Positions 1-5,436 of a stretch of DNA of 7,285 nt are shown in pieces. The translations under genes were made by a program, and so were the position numbers. The stretch spans positions 1 to 7,285 of the forward strand of contig CABVBV010000104.1 of assembly GCA_902496595.1 (NCBI GenBank), in the 5' to 3' direction. Position 1 is the stretch's first letter. Every line of letters begins with the position of its first letter. The notes beneath the pieces were generated by a model. That model had not been told where the DNA came from. It worked only from the letters and a program-made list of their open reading frames with translations, and ran no database searches. The DNA is from an uncultured Eubacteriales bacterium. GTDB lineage: Bacteria; Bacillota; Clostridia; Oscillospirales; Oscillospiraceae.

Positions 1-19
1 CCGGCTGAGCTATGCTCCC
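1..19 (-). tRNA. tRNA gene, 5' end only (anticodon outside window)
   Basis: Read on the minus strand, the last bases before the window edge are GGGAGCATAGCTCAGCCGG. This fits the tRNA consensus position by position: a 7-nt acceptor strand GGGAGCA, U8, A9, a D-stem GCUC at 10-13, A14, a purine at 15, and G18-G19. A consensus promoter sits about 18 bases upstream, as expected for a stable RNA gene. Only 19 of about 76 nt are visible, so the anticodon and amino acid cannot be read. The 5' half resembles tRNA-Val or tRNA-Ala types of Firmicutes, but that is a guess. More tRNA genes may follow outside the window. Confidence 0.8.
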
Positions 20-36
20 GGATAAGCGGCTTTGTC

Positions 37-65
37 ATTATACTAAACACCCCCTCTATTGTCAA
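37..65 (-). promoter_or_regulatory. Consensus sigma-A promoter for the tRNA gene
   Basis: On the minus strand there is TTGACA (60-65), exactly 17 nt, then TATAAT (37-42): both hexamers match the sigma-70/sigma-A consensus 6/6 with optimal spacing. Transcription would start near position 30, about 11 nt before the mature tRNA 5' end. A fully consensus promoter is typical of stable RNA genes. It lies just after the hslO stop codon and points away from it. Confidence 0.93.
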
Positions 66-84
66 TATCTTTTTTAAATTTTTT
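66..84 (-). promoter_or_regulatory. A-tract UP-like element upstream of the tRNA promoter
   Basis: The 19 bases directly upstream of the -35 box read AAAAAATTTAAAAAAGATA on the minus strand. Two phased A-tracts at this position resemble the UP element bound by the RNA polymerase alpha-subunit C-terminal domain at rRNA and tRNA promoters. The stretch lies entirely in the short gap after the hslO stop codon. Its composition contrasts strongly with the flanking GC-rich genes. Confidence 0.6.
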
Positions 85-951
85 TCACTTCGCCATTCCG
101 CGCAATTCTTCCGGTGTAAAGCGATAAATTTTGTCGCAGAATTGACAGCTCACTTCGGTATCTTCCCCGGACGCCGCCATCTCCTCCAGCTCCTGCTTTC
201 CGCAGCTTATGAGCGCCTGCTCCACACGCTCCCGGCTGCAATTGCACCTATACTCCACCGGCACCCTCAGCACCGTCTCGTATTCCAGGCCCTTCAACAC
301 CTGCTCCACTGCCTCGTCCACGCCGTCCTCCGCCAGTATCGTCGTCAGCTGATCCATGACGAATATGTTGTCCTCCAGCTTCGTTATCAGCTCCTCCGGC
401 GCTCCGGGCAGCAGCTGCACGATGAAGCCGCCCGCGGCCTTTATCGTCCTGTCCGTGTCGACCAGCACGCCCAGGCCAACCGCCGCAGGTATCTGCTCGC
501 TCTCCACCATATACTGCGCAAGGTCTTCGCCTATCTCGCCCGTCACCAGCTCAGTCGAGCCCACGTACGGCTCCTTCAGCCCTATATCCCGGCTCACCGT
601 CAGCATACCGTTGGTTCCGACCAGGCCGCCCACGTCCAGTTTGCCGTCCCCCCTCAGCGGCAAGTCGGCCTTCGGCTCCGTTACGTACCCGCGCACATTG
701 CCGCAGTTATCCGATACGGCTATCACGCTGCCCACAGGCCCGCCGCCGTTTATCCTTATCGTCAGCGAGGCCTCGTCCTCCTTCATCAGCTCTCCCAGCA
801 TGGAAGCCGCGCACAGCGTCCGGCCCAGCGCCGCGGAAGCAGTCGGGCTCAGCCCGTGTATCTCTCTCGCGCACTCGACCATATCGCGGCCAGTCACCGC
901 AGATATCTTCACAAAACCGTCCTTCGTCACGGCTCTGACTATCTCGTCCAT
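85..951 (-). CDS. hslO: Hsp33 redox-regulated molecular chaperone
   Basis: This is a 288-residue protein, the usual length for Hsp33, a cytosolic holdase chaperone activated by oxidation and unfolding stress. The N-terminal substrate-binding domain spans roughly residues 1-225. It contains family motifs such as RINGGGPVGSV (66-76) and the KADLPLR segment (94-100). The C-terminal zinc redox switch is complete: a CNC motif (C236, C238) and a CQFC motif (C269, C272) supply the four zinc-binding/disulfide cysteines. The gene starts one base after the methyltransferase stop, with an AGAGG ribosome binding site inside the end of that gene, so the two are co-transcribed and probably translationally coupled. 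No hairpin terminator follows the stop; the tRNA promoter begins about 20 bases downstream. The identification is firm. Confidence 0.97.
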   Translation of the reverse strand: MDEIVRAVTKDGFVKISAVTGRDMVECAREIHGLSPTASAALGRTLCAASMLGELMKEDEASLTIRINGGGPVGSVIAVSDNCGNVRGYVTEPKADLPLRGDGKLDVGGLVGTNGMLTVSRDIGLKEPYVGSTELVTGEIGEDLAQYMVESEQIPAAVGLGVLVDTDRTIKAAGGFIVQLLPGAPEELITKLEDNIFVMDQLTTILAEDGVDEAVEQVLKGLEYETVLRVPVEYRCNCSRERVEQALISCGKQELEEMAASGEDTEVSCQFCDKIYRFTPEELRGMAK

Positions 952-952
952 A

Positions 953-1681
953 TCAATTACCTCTTATCGCTGTAACGTATATTCTCTCCGGCCCGCCCAT
1001 CGGCCCGTCCGTTCTCAGTTCAACGTTTTCAAATCCGCAGCTCTCCAGGAGCAGCTTCACGCGCTCAGGCTCGTGCGGGTATTCGATATGCTCTTCGTAA
1101 TATCGGCTCCAGCCGCTTCCGCTCTTTGAGAAAATATCCATATCGTAGTGCAGCGCACCGTCCTCAAAACGGCCGCGCCAGACGCAGAAGATATCCTCAC
1201 TCTCATCTACGGAAACGCTGCCGTCCATCCCGCGCAGGAACTCAGGCGTCCGCAGGTCGAACACCAGCAGCCCGCCCGGCCTTACAAACAGTTTGAGCCT
1301 GTGAAAAACCTCCGGCAAATCGTCAAACGGAACATAGCTCAAACTGTCCAGCGACGAGTATGCCGCGTCCACAGTGCCGTACAGATCCAGCTCCTGTGCG
1401 CTCTGGTTGATGAACAGCGGCATCTTCCCCAGCCCACGCGAGTTCGCTTTATCCCTCGCGCACATGAGCATATCCGCCGACTCATCGGCCGCTATCACGT
1501 CAAAGCCCCGCCCGCTCATCTCGCAGGCGAGACTGCCGGTGCCGCAGCAGAGGTCGAGCACGAGCCCGACCTCTATCTTGTGTTCTTTGAACAGATATTC
1601 ATAATAGTCCGCAAAGGCCGCATACGGTACGTCCCGCGTCAGCTCGTCGTAATGCTCCGCCAGCGCTGCATAGGCGCACAT
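953..1681 (-). CDS. Class I SAM-dependent methyltransferase
   Basis: This 242-residue cytosolic protein has a Rossmann-type methyltransferase fold. Motif I, the glycine-rich SAM-binding loop, is VLDLCCGTGSLA at residues 41-52. The acidic residue ending beta-strand 2 lies in IAADES (63-68), and the post-motif segment DAAYSSLDSLSY (105-116) and PGGLLVFDL (135-143) follow in the normal order. The opening MCAYAALAEHYDELTRD is typical of small Firmicutes methyltransferases of this group. The substrate cannot be deduced; a small molecule or tRNA base are both possible. Its ATG overlaps the stop of the upstream regulator gene in a TAATG arrangement, indicating translational coupling. The stop is one base from the hslO start. 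The enzyme class is certain, the biological role unknown. Confidence 0.93.
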   Translation of the reverse strand: MCAYAALAEHYDELTRDVPYAAFADYYEYLFKEHKIEVGLVLDLCCGTGSLACEMSGRGFDVIAADESADMLMCARDKANSRGLGKMPLFINQSAQELDLYGTVDAAYSSLDSLSYVPFDDLPEVFHRLKLFVRPGGLLVFDLRTPEFLRGMDGSVSVDESEDIFCVWRGRFEDGALHYDMDIFSKSGSGWSRYYEEHIEYPHEPERVKLLLESCGFENVELRTDGPMGGPERIYVTAIRGN

Positions 1682-1983
1682 TACTCTTCCCCGCCCTCGT
1701 TCTTGAGCCGCTCGAAGGCTATCGCATAGCCGTCCTGTCCGTATTGCAGGCTGCGGTTTACTCTGGATATCGTCGCGCTCGACGCGCCAGTGCGTTCGAG
1801 GATGTCGTTATATATCATCCCCTGGCTCAGATAAACCGCAACCTGATAACGCTGCTCCATGGCCTGAAGCTCCGTCACCGTGCACAGATCGTCAAAGAAC
1901 CTCTTGCACTCGTCAACCGTCTTGAGAGTCAGGATCGCCTTATACATATCGTCGCTTCTGGGTTTTTTGTTTTGTTTGTTCAT
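1681..1983 (-). CDS. YerC/YecD family TrpR-like DNA-binding regulator
   Basis: The product is 100 residues from this start, close to the usual length of about 100 for the family. It carries the signature RFFDDLCTVTELQAMEQRY (residues 28-46). A helix-turn-helix follows around residues 58-80, with recognition-helix sequence GASSATISRVNRSLQYG (66-82). These features match Bacillus YerC-type proteins of the Trp-repressor superfamily, whose ligand and target genes are poorly defined. An open frame extends 31 codons further upstream. I chose the ATG at 1983 because a GAGGTG ribosome binding site precedes it with good spacing, a promoter lies at 2016-2044, and the upstream extension does not look like family sequence. 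It is the first gene of the leftward operon. Autoregulation is plausible but not shown. Confidence 0.92.
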   Translation of the reverse strand: MNKQNKKPRSDDMYKAILTLKTVDECKRFFDDLCTVTELQAMEQRYQVAVYLSQGMIYNDILERTGASSATISRVNRSLQYGQDGYAIAFERLKNEGGEE

Positions 1984-1987
1984 AGTG

Positions 1988-1993
1988 CACCTC
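1988..1993 (-). promoter_or_regulatory. Ribosome binding site fixing the regulator start
   Basis: On the minus strand GAGGTG ends 4 nt before the ATG at 1983, with the GAGG core 6 nt away. No comparable site precedes the longer open-frame start at 2076, which would also lie upstream of the promoter. The site therefore decides for the 100-residue product. Confidence 0.7.
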
Positions 1994-2015
1994 ACACATT
2001 CAGAACTACTTTCGT

Positions 2016-2044
2016 ATTTTATAACCTTAATTCGTAAAAGTAAA
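2016..2044 (-). promoter_or_regulatory. Sigma-A promoter for the regulator-methyltransferase-hslO operon
   Basis: On the minus strand TTTACT (2039-2044; 4/6 to TTGACA), 17 nt and TAAAAT (2016-2021; 5/6 to TATAAT) form a plausible promoter. The predicted start is near 2009, giving a leader of about 26 nt that includes the GAGGTG ribosome binding site. It lies back to back with the promoter of the plus-strand operon, in a 179-bp AT-rich divergent gap. Confidence 0.65.
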
Positions 2045-2063
2045 GAGGGTTTCAACTTTTTTG

Positions 2064-2076
2064 ATGAAAAATTCAT
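2064..2076. repeat. Short palindrome between the divergent promoters
   Basis: ATGAA-AAA-TTCAT is an inverted repeat with 5-bp arms around a 3-bp A-tract centre. It sits between the -35 boxes of the two divergent promoters (2039-2044 minus, 2092-2097 plus), a position suited to an operator. Arms this short can occur by chance in AT-rich DNA, so the role is speculative. Confidence 0.3.
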
Positions 2077-2091
2077 AATTGCATATTGCTA

Positions 2092-2120
2092 TTGTCACGG
2101 GGGCTGTTTTAAGATAGAAT
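2092..2120 (+). promoter_or_regulatory. Sigma-A promoter for the NfeD-SPFH operon
   Basis: TTGTCA (2092-2097; 5/6), a 17-nt spacer and TAGAAT (2115-2120; 5/6) form a strong candidate promoter. The start would be near 2127. This gives a leader of about 36 nt to the GTG at 2163, with the ribosome binding site inside it, but only about 15 nt to the ATG at 2142. It therefore supports the GTG start. Confidence 0.8.
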
Positions 2121-2145
2121 ATGGATTGAAGCTGAAGACTTATGG

Positions 2146-2152
2146 AAGGGGG
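2146..2152 (+). promoter_or_regulatory. Ribosome binding site deciding the NfeD-like start (GTG 2163)
   Basis: AAGGGGG can pair along its whole length with the UUCCUCC tail of 16S rRNA, using one G-U wobble. It lies 10 nt before the in-frame GTG at 2163. The alternative ATG at 2142 overlaps this region and has only a weak GAAG upstream. Initiation at 2163 is therefore preferred. Confidence 0.6.
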
Positions 2153-2162
2153 GTTAAGGGCT

Positions 2163-2618
2163 GTGCTTGAGACGATATTGAACAACATGAGTATAGTCTG
2201 GGTAGCGGTCATGGTGGTCTTTCTGGTCGTGGAGGCGGCTACCGCAGGACTTACCTGCATCTGGTTCGCGATAGGTGCGCTGGCCGCGCTCATTGCCGCG
2301 CTCTTCGGAGCTCCGCTGTGGCTGCAGGTGATCTGGTTCTTTGTTATCTCCTTTGTCACCCTGTATCTCACGAGGCCGCTCGTGAAGAAGTACGTCAACT
2401 CCAGAAGCCAGCCGACAAACGCGGACATGGTCATCGGGAATGACGCCCTCGTCACCGAAGCTATCGACAATGTCGAGGGCACTGGTGCGGTGGCGGTTGG
2501 AGGCAAAGTCTGGACTGCGAGGTCGGAAAGCGGAGAACCGGTCGAGCTCGGAAAGGTCGTCAAAGTCCTCAGGATCGAGGGCGTGAAACTTATAGTTACG
2601 TCTGAAGACAAGGCTTAA
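2163..2618 (+). CDS. NfeD-like membrane protein with OB-fold domain
   Basis: From the GTG start the product is 151 residues; from the in-frame ATG at 2142 it would be 158. It has three hydrophobic membrane segments at about residues 10-30, 31-49 and 51-70. The short segment around VEAATAGLTCIWFAIGAL (23-40) is typical of short NfeD proteins. A soluble C-terminal OB-fold (about 87-147) contains the characteristic GKVWTARSESGEPVELG-type stretch (115-130), then VVKVLRIEGVKLIV. NfeD proteins are membrane partners of SPFH/flotillin-stomatin proteins and are usually encoded next to them, as here: the SPFH gene starts 24 nt downstream. The pair is thought to act in membrane microdomain organisation, envelope stress or proteolysis; the exact role is unknown. 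This is the short, protease-less type. It is the first gene of the rightward operon. Confidence 0.93.
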   Translation: MLETILNNMSIVWVAVMVVFLVVEAATAGLTCIWFAIGALAALIAALFGAPLWLQVIWFFVISFVTLYLTRPLVKKYVNSRSQPTNADMVIGNDALVTEAIDNVEGTGAVAVGGKVWTARSESGEPVELGKVVKVLRIEGVKLIVTSEDKA

Positions 2619-2642
2619 CAATAATTAGAGGAGGAAACGCTT

Positions 2643-3557
2643 ATGGAATACCTGCCGTACATCGTAATAGGTCTTGTAGCGCTCATAGTCATCGTAATAC
2701 TCGTCCGGTGCATCAGGGTCGTGCAGCAGGCCAGAGCATACGTCATCGAGAGGCTCGGCGCATATAAGACCACCTGGAACGTCGGTCTGCACTTCAAGCT
2801 CCCCTTCATCGAGAGGGTGGCGAAGGTCGTGTCGCTCAAGGAGCAGGTCGCGGATTTCCCGCCGCAGCCCGTCATCACCGAGGACAACGTCACGATGCAG
2901 ATTGACACGGTGGTCTACTTCCAGATAACCGACCCGAAACTCTACACCTACGGCATCGAACGTCCGATAGTCGCCATCGAGAACCTCTCGGCCACGACGC
3001 TGCGAAACATCATCGGCGACCTGGAGCTCGACCAGTGCCTTACGAGCCGCGATGTCATAAACACCAAGATGAGGGCCATTCTGGACGAGGCGACAGACCC
3101 CTGGGGCATCAAGGTCAACCGCGTGGAGCTGAAGAACATCCTGCCGCCGCGTGAGATACAGAACGCGATGGAGAAGCAGATGAAGGCCGAGCGCGAGCGC
3201 CGTGAGGCGATACTCAGGGCCGAAGGCGAAAAGAAGTCCGCCATCCTCACCGCTGAAGGCGAGAAGGAAGCGGCCATCCTCCGCGCCGACGCGAAGAAGC
3301 AGGCCCAGATACTCGAGGCACAGGGCGAGGCCGAGGCCATCCTGACCGTCCAGAGGGCTACCGCCGAGGGCATCAAGCTCATAAACGAGTCCGCGCCTAC
3401 CGATCCTGTCATCAAGATAAAGGCGCTCGAGGCTTTCGCAGCCGCGGCAAACGGACGGGCGACAAAGATAATCATCCCGTCTGAGATACAGGGTCTGGCG
3501 GGCCTGGCCGAAGGCATCGTCGAGGCCGTCAAGGAGCCTGCAAAGCAGACGGAGTGA
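2643..3557 (+). CDS. Stomatin/SPFH (band 7) membrane scaffold protein
   Basis: This 304-residue protein has one N-terminal membrane helix (about residues 4-24), then the SPFH/band 7 domain (about 25-185). Family hallmarks include QQARAYVIERLGAY (28-41), DFPPQPVITEDNV (71-83) and VNRVELKNILPP (158-169). A charged Ala/Glu/Lys-rich coiled-coil follows (about 175-240), with four consecutive 11-residue repeats at 189-232. The tail includes ALEAFAAAANGRATKIIIPS (261-280). It belongs to the stomatin/QmcA branch, whose members form large ring-like oligomers at the membrane and associate with NfeD partners and FtsH-type proteases. A near-perfect AGAGGAGG ribosome binding site (2627-2634) lies 8 nt before the ATG. 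The partner NfeD-like gene is directly upstream. The family is certain; the cellular process served is not visible. Confidence 0.95.
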   Translation: MEYLPYIVIGLVALIVIVILVRCIRVVQQARAYVIERLGAYKTTWNVGLHFKLPFIERVAKVVSLKEQVADFPPQPVITEDNVTMQIDTVVYFQITDPKLYTYGIERPIVAIENLSATTLRNIIGDLELDQCLTSRDVINTKMRAILDEATDPWGIKVNRVELKNILPPREIQNAMEKQMKAERERREAILRAEGEKKSAILTAEGEKEAAILRADAKKQAQILEAQGEAEAILTVQRATAEGIKLINESAPTDPVIKIKALEAFAAAANGRATKIIIPSEIQGLAGLAEGIVEAVKEPAKQTE

Positions 3558-3583
3558 GAACTTTTAAATCAAAATAAACAACA

Positions 3584-3611
3584 GCGCCGGTGCGGTGATT
3601 CGTGCCGGCGC
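3584..3611 (-). terminator. GC-rich hairpin between SPFH and hexokinase genes (orientation uncertain)
   Basis: GCGCCGG (3584-3590) pairs perfectly with CCGGCGC (3605-3611). Four more inner pairs, two of them wobble, give an 11-bp stem around a 6-nt loop. On the plus strand no T-run follows, so it is not a normal terminator for the SPFH transcript. On the minus strand the hairpin is followed by a T-rich tract (about 3565-3583), so intrinsic termination would work best on antisense transcription. It also ends only 6 nt before the hexokinase ribosome binding site, so it could affect mRNA stability or translation between the two genes. Confidence 0.4.
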
Positions 3612-3633
3612 AGTGCTGGGGTGACATAGAATT

Positions 3634-4905
3634 ATGCTGTATTCAGACAAGGTTCGCGTATTCCTTACCAGGCACGGCATGGAGCCGGAGCGCATCGAGC
3701 TGAGCGAGACGACCTCAGCCTTCCTGAGCGAGATGGAGCTGGGGCTCCGGGGGCGCGAGAGCTCTATCCGCATGATCCCCACCTACCTCACGGCGGACGG
3801 AGTTCTGCCCATGGGCGAGCCCGCCGCAGTCATCGACGCGGGCGGCACGAACTTCCGCACGGCGCTCGTCAGCTTCACCGAGTCGGGCGCTTCGATCGAC
3901 GAGCTGAACGTCTGCTCCATGCCGGGCACGGACGGGGCGGTCGAGTGGGACGAGTTCATCTCCTTCGTCGCGGACAGGCTCGCGCCGCTGCTCGACAAGA
4001 CGGACAAGGTCGGGTTTTGCTTCTCCTATCCTACCGAGGAGACGCCGGAGCGCGACGGACGTGTTCTCAGCCTGACAAAGCAGGTTCAGCTCAACGGTTT
4101 TGAGGGCAGGCTAATCTGCGCAGACCTGGCCGCCGAGCTCGGCAAGCGCGGGATAAGCGGCAAGACCTTCGTACTGCTGAACGACACTCCGGCGGTGCTC
4201 CTCTCGGGCGCTGCTTACGCCGCGGAACAGGCTTGCGACGGGCTCGTGGGCCTGATATCGGGCACGGGCACAAACACCTGCTGCGTGCTTCCCGACGAGG
4301 CAATAAAGAAGCCGCACGGTGACTTTTCCGGAAATATGCTCATCAATCTCGAATCCGGAGCCTTTCTCGGCCTGCCAAGGGGCGACTATGACGTGGAGCT
4401 CGACGAGGGCACCCGCGATCCCGGCGTATACAGGCATGAAAAGATGACCTCCGGCGCATATCTGGGCGAGATCTGCCGTCTGACGCTCGCCGGCGCGGCG
4501 AAAGAGGGCCTGTTCTCTGAGTCAGGCGCGGCAAAGATCGCTGCGCTCTCTGAGCTCTCTTCCGCCGAGGCCGACGCCATGGCCTGCGGCGGTGGGGAAA
4601 TGTTCGAGGGCGAGGATGCGGAGACGGCGTCACAGCTCTGCAACGCGGTCTTTGTGCGCTCCGCGAGGTGCGTGTGCTCCAATCTGGCGGCGATTCTGGT
4701 GCTGACGGACAGGGGCGCAGACCCCGAGCATCCCGCCTGTATCTGCGCCGACGGTTCGGTAATACGGCGAAGCCGCGCCTTCCGCGAGGCTCTGGACGGG
4801 TTTATGGAGAATTTTATCGTCGGCAGCCTGGGCCGTCACGCGGTCATATGGTCGACGGAGAACGCAACCATGCTCGGCTCCGCCGCCGCCGCGCTGCTCA
4901 ACTGA
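3634..4905 (+). CDS. Hexokinase of the eukaryotic-type hexokinase family
   Basis: This 423-residue cytosolic enzyme is predicted to phosphorylate glucose or related hexoses with ATP. The small and large hexokinase domains are collinear with yeast and mammalian hexokinases. SSIRMIPTYL (43-52) precedes the phosphate-1 motif DAGGTNFR (68-75). FSYPTEE (130-136) and LTKQVQLNGF (148-157) follow in the sugar-binding region. LLNDTPAVLL (181-190) contains the catalytic aspartate D184. GLISGTGTN (206-214) is the phosphate-2 motif, and INLESGAFLG (237-246) holds the sugar-contacting glutamate E240. DEGTRDPGVYRHEKMTSGAYLGE (257-279) is also diagnostic, and ICADGSVIRRS (370-380) fits the adenosine site. 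It is slightly shorter than the usual 440-480 residues. This is not the bacterial ROK or Glk type. A GGGGTGA ribosome binding site (3618-3624) precedes the ATG; no separate promoter is evident. Confidence 0.92.
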   Translation: MLYSDKVRVFLTRHGMEPERIELSETTSAFLSEMELGLRGRESSIRMIPTYLTADGVLPMGEPAAVIDAGGTNFRTALVSFTESGASIDELNVCSMPGTDGAVEWDEFISFVADRLAPLLDKTDKVGFCFSYPTEETPERDGRVLSLTKQVQLNGFEGRLICADLAAELGKRGISGKTFVLLNDTPAVLLSGAAYAAEQACDGLVGLISGTGTNTCCVLPDEAIKKPHGDFSGNMLINLESGAFLGLPRGDYDVELDEGTRDPGVYRHEKMTSGAYLGEICRLTLAGAAKEGLFSESGAAKIAALSELSSAEADAMACGGGEMFEGEDAETASQLCNAVFVRSARCVCSNLAAILVLTDRGADPEHPACICADGSVIRRSRAFREALDGFMENFIVGSLGRHAVIWSTENATMLGSAAAALLN

Positions 4906-4929
4906 TGCTTACTGATTGGAGGGACACAG

Positions 4930-5322
4930 ATGTCGATAGAACTGGGGCTCAAGGGCGTCGCCTGCTGCATAGTGGACGAAAAGAACACGGCAAAGTCGCT
5001 GCGCAGCGGCGGGCTTGACGTGCTGGCAACTCCGATAATGGTCGCGCTGATGGAAGAGGCGGCGCTCAAGTCCGTGAGGCCGTATCTCGAGCCGGGCACT
5101 GACACGGTGGGTACGAAGCTGGACGTTTCTCACGTCTCCGCAACGCCTGTCGGACTGAAAGCCTGGGCCGAGAGCGAGCTCGTTGAGATAGACCGGCGCA
5201 GGCTGGTGTTCGAGGTCAAGGCTTACGACGAGGCAGGGCTTATCGGAGAGGGCCGTCATGAGCGCTTCATAGTGGACATGGAAAAGTTCTGCGCAAAGTG
5301 CCAAGCCAAGCTCAACAAGTGA
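4930..5322 (+). CDS. FlK-like hotdog-fold acyl-CoA thioesterase
   Basis: This 130-residue protein is collinear with the fluoroacetyl-CoA thioesterase FlK of Streptomyces cattleya. Shared segments include VLATPIMVALMEEA (31-44), RPYLEPGTDTVGT (50-62), VSHVSATPVGL (66-76) and HERFIVDMEKFCAK (110-123). The FlK catalytic triad Thr42/Glu50/His76 maps exactly, with identical spacing, onto T34, E42 and H68, so thioester hydrolysis is credible. The FlK lid phenylalanines Phe33 and Phe36, which favour fluoroacetyl-CoA, align with R25 and G28. The substrate is therefore probably another small acyl-CoA or acyl thioester. No membrane segment or signal peptide is seen. A GGAGGG ribosome binding site (4918-4923) lies 6 nt before the ATG, and the gene starts 24 nt after the hexokinase stop. 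It is the last gene before a strong terminator. The family is sure, the substrate unknown. Confidence 0.88.
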   Translation: MSIELGLKGVACCIVDEKNTAKSLRSGGLDVLATPIMVALMEEAALKSVRPYLEPGTDTVGTKLDVSHVSATPVGLKAWAESELVEIDRRRLVFEVKAYDEAGLIGEGRHERFIVDMEKFCAKCQAKLNK

Positions 5323-5334
5323 ATCCTACATGAA

Positions 5335-5361
5335 AAAGTCCCCGGCACGGCCGGGGACTTT
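5335..5361 (+). terminator. Strong intrinsic terminator, probably bidirectional
   Basis: AAAGTCCCCGGC (5335-5346) and GCCGGGGACTTT (5350-5361) form a perfect 12-bp stem around a 3-nt ACG loop, 12 nt after the thioesterase stop. On the plus strand the stem runs into TTT, then GGCTTTTC. On the minus strand it is followed by an uninterrupted T-run (5 T, including the stem-base Ts). It can thus end the plus-strand operon and also the convergent aldose-epimerase transcript, whose stop is about 75 bp away. Confidence 0.92.
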
Positions 5362-5436
5362 GGCTTTTCGGAGAAGGTTTATGAGTTTGCTCTCCATTCG
5401 TTTTACTCTGTTTTTTGTACATCCTCTTTTCCGGGC

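Noticed and set aside
142..1129. Long plus-strand open frames opposite hslO and the methyltransferase start
   Set aside because: Low-complexity, Arg/His/Ser/Pro-rich translations typical of antisense frames of GC-rich genes. They have no ribosome binding site and overlap two firmly identified genes.
1984..2076. Extended N-terminus (31 codons) for the YerC-like regulator
   Set aside because: It would start upstream of the best promoter, lacks a ribosome binding site, and does not resemble family N-termini.
2027..2611. 194-codon minus-strand open frame across the NfeD-like gene and the divergent promoters
   Set aside because: It covers both promoters and the real NfeD-like gene, is Ser/Thr-rich, and has no family signature.
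2948..3532. 194-codon minus-strand open frame inside the SPFH gene
   Set aside because: The translation is Ser/Ala/Met-rich antisense shadow with no recognisable motif; the plus-strand gene is unambiguous.
5369..5394. Weak inverted repeat GGAGA...TCTCC downstream of the main terminator
   Set aside because: Only a 5-bp stem with a large loop; not distinguishable from chance.
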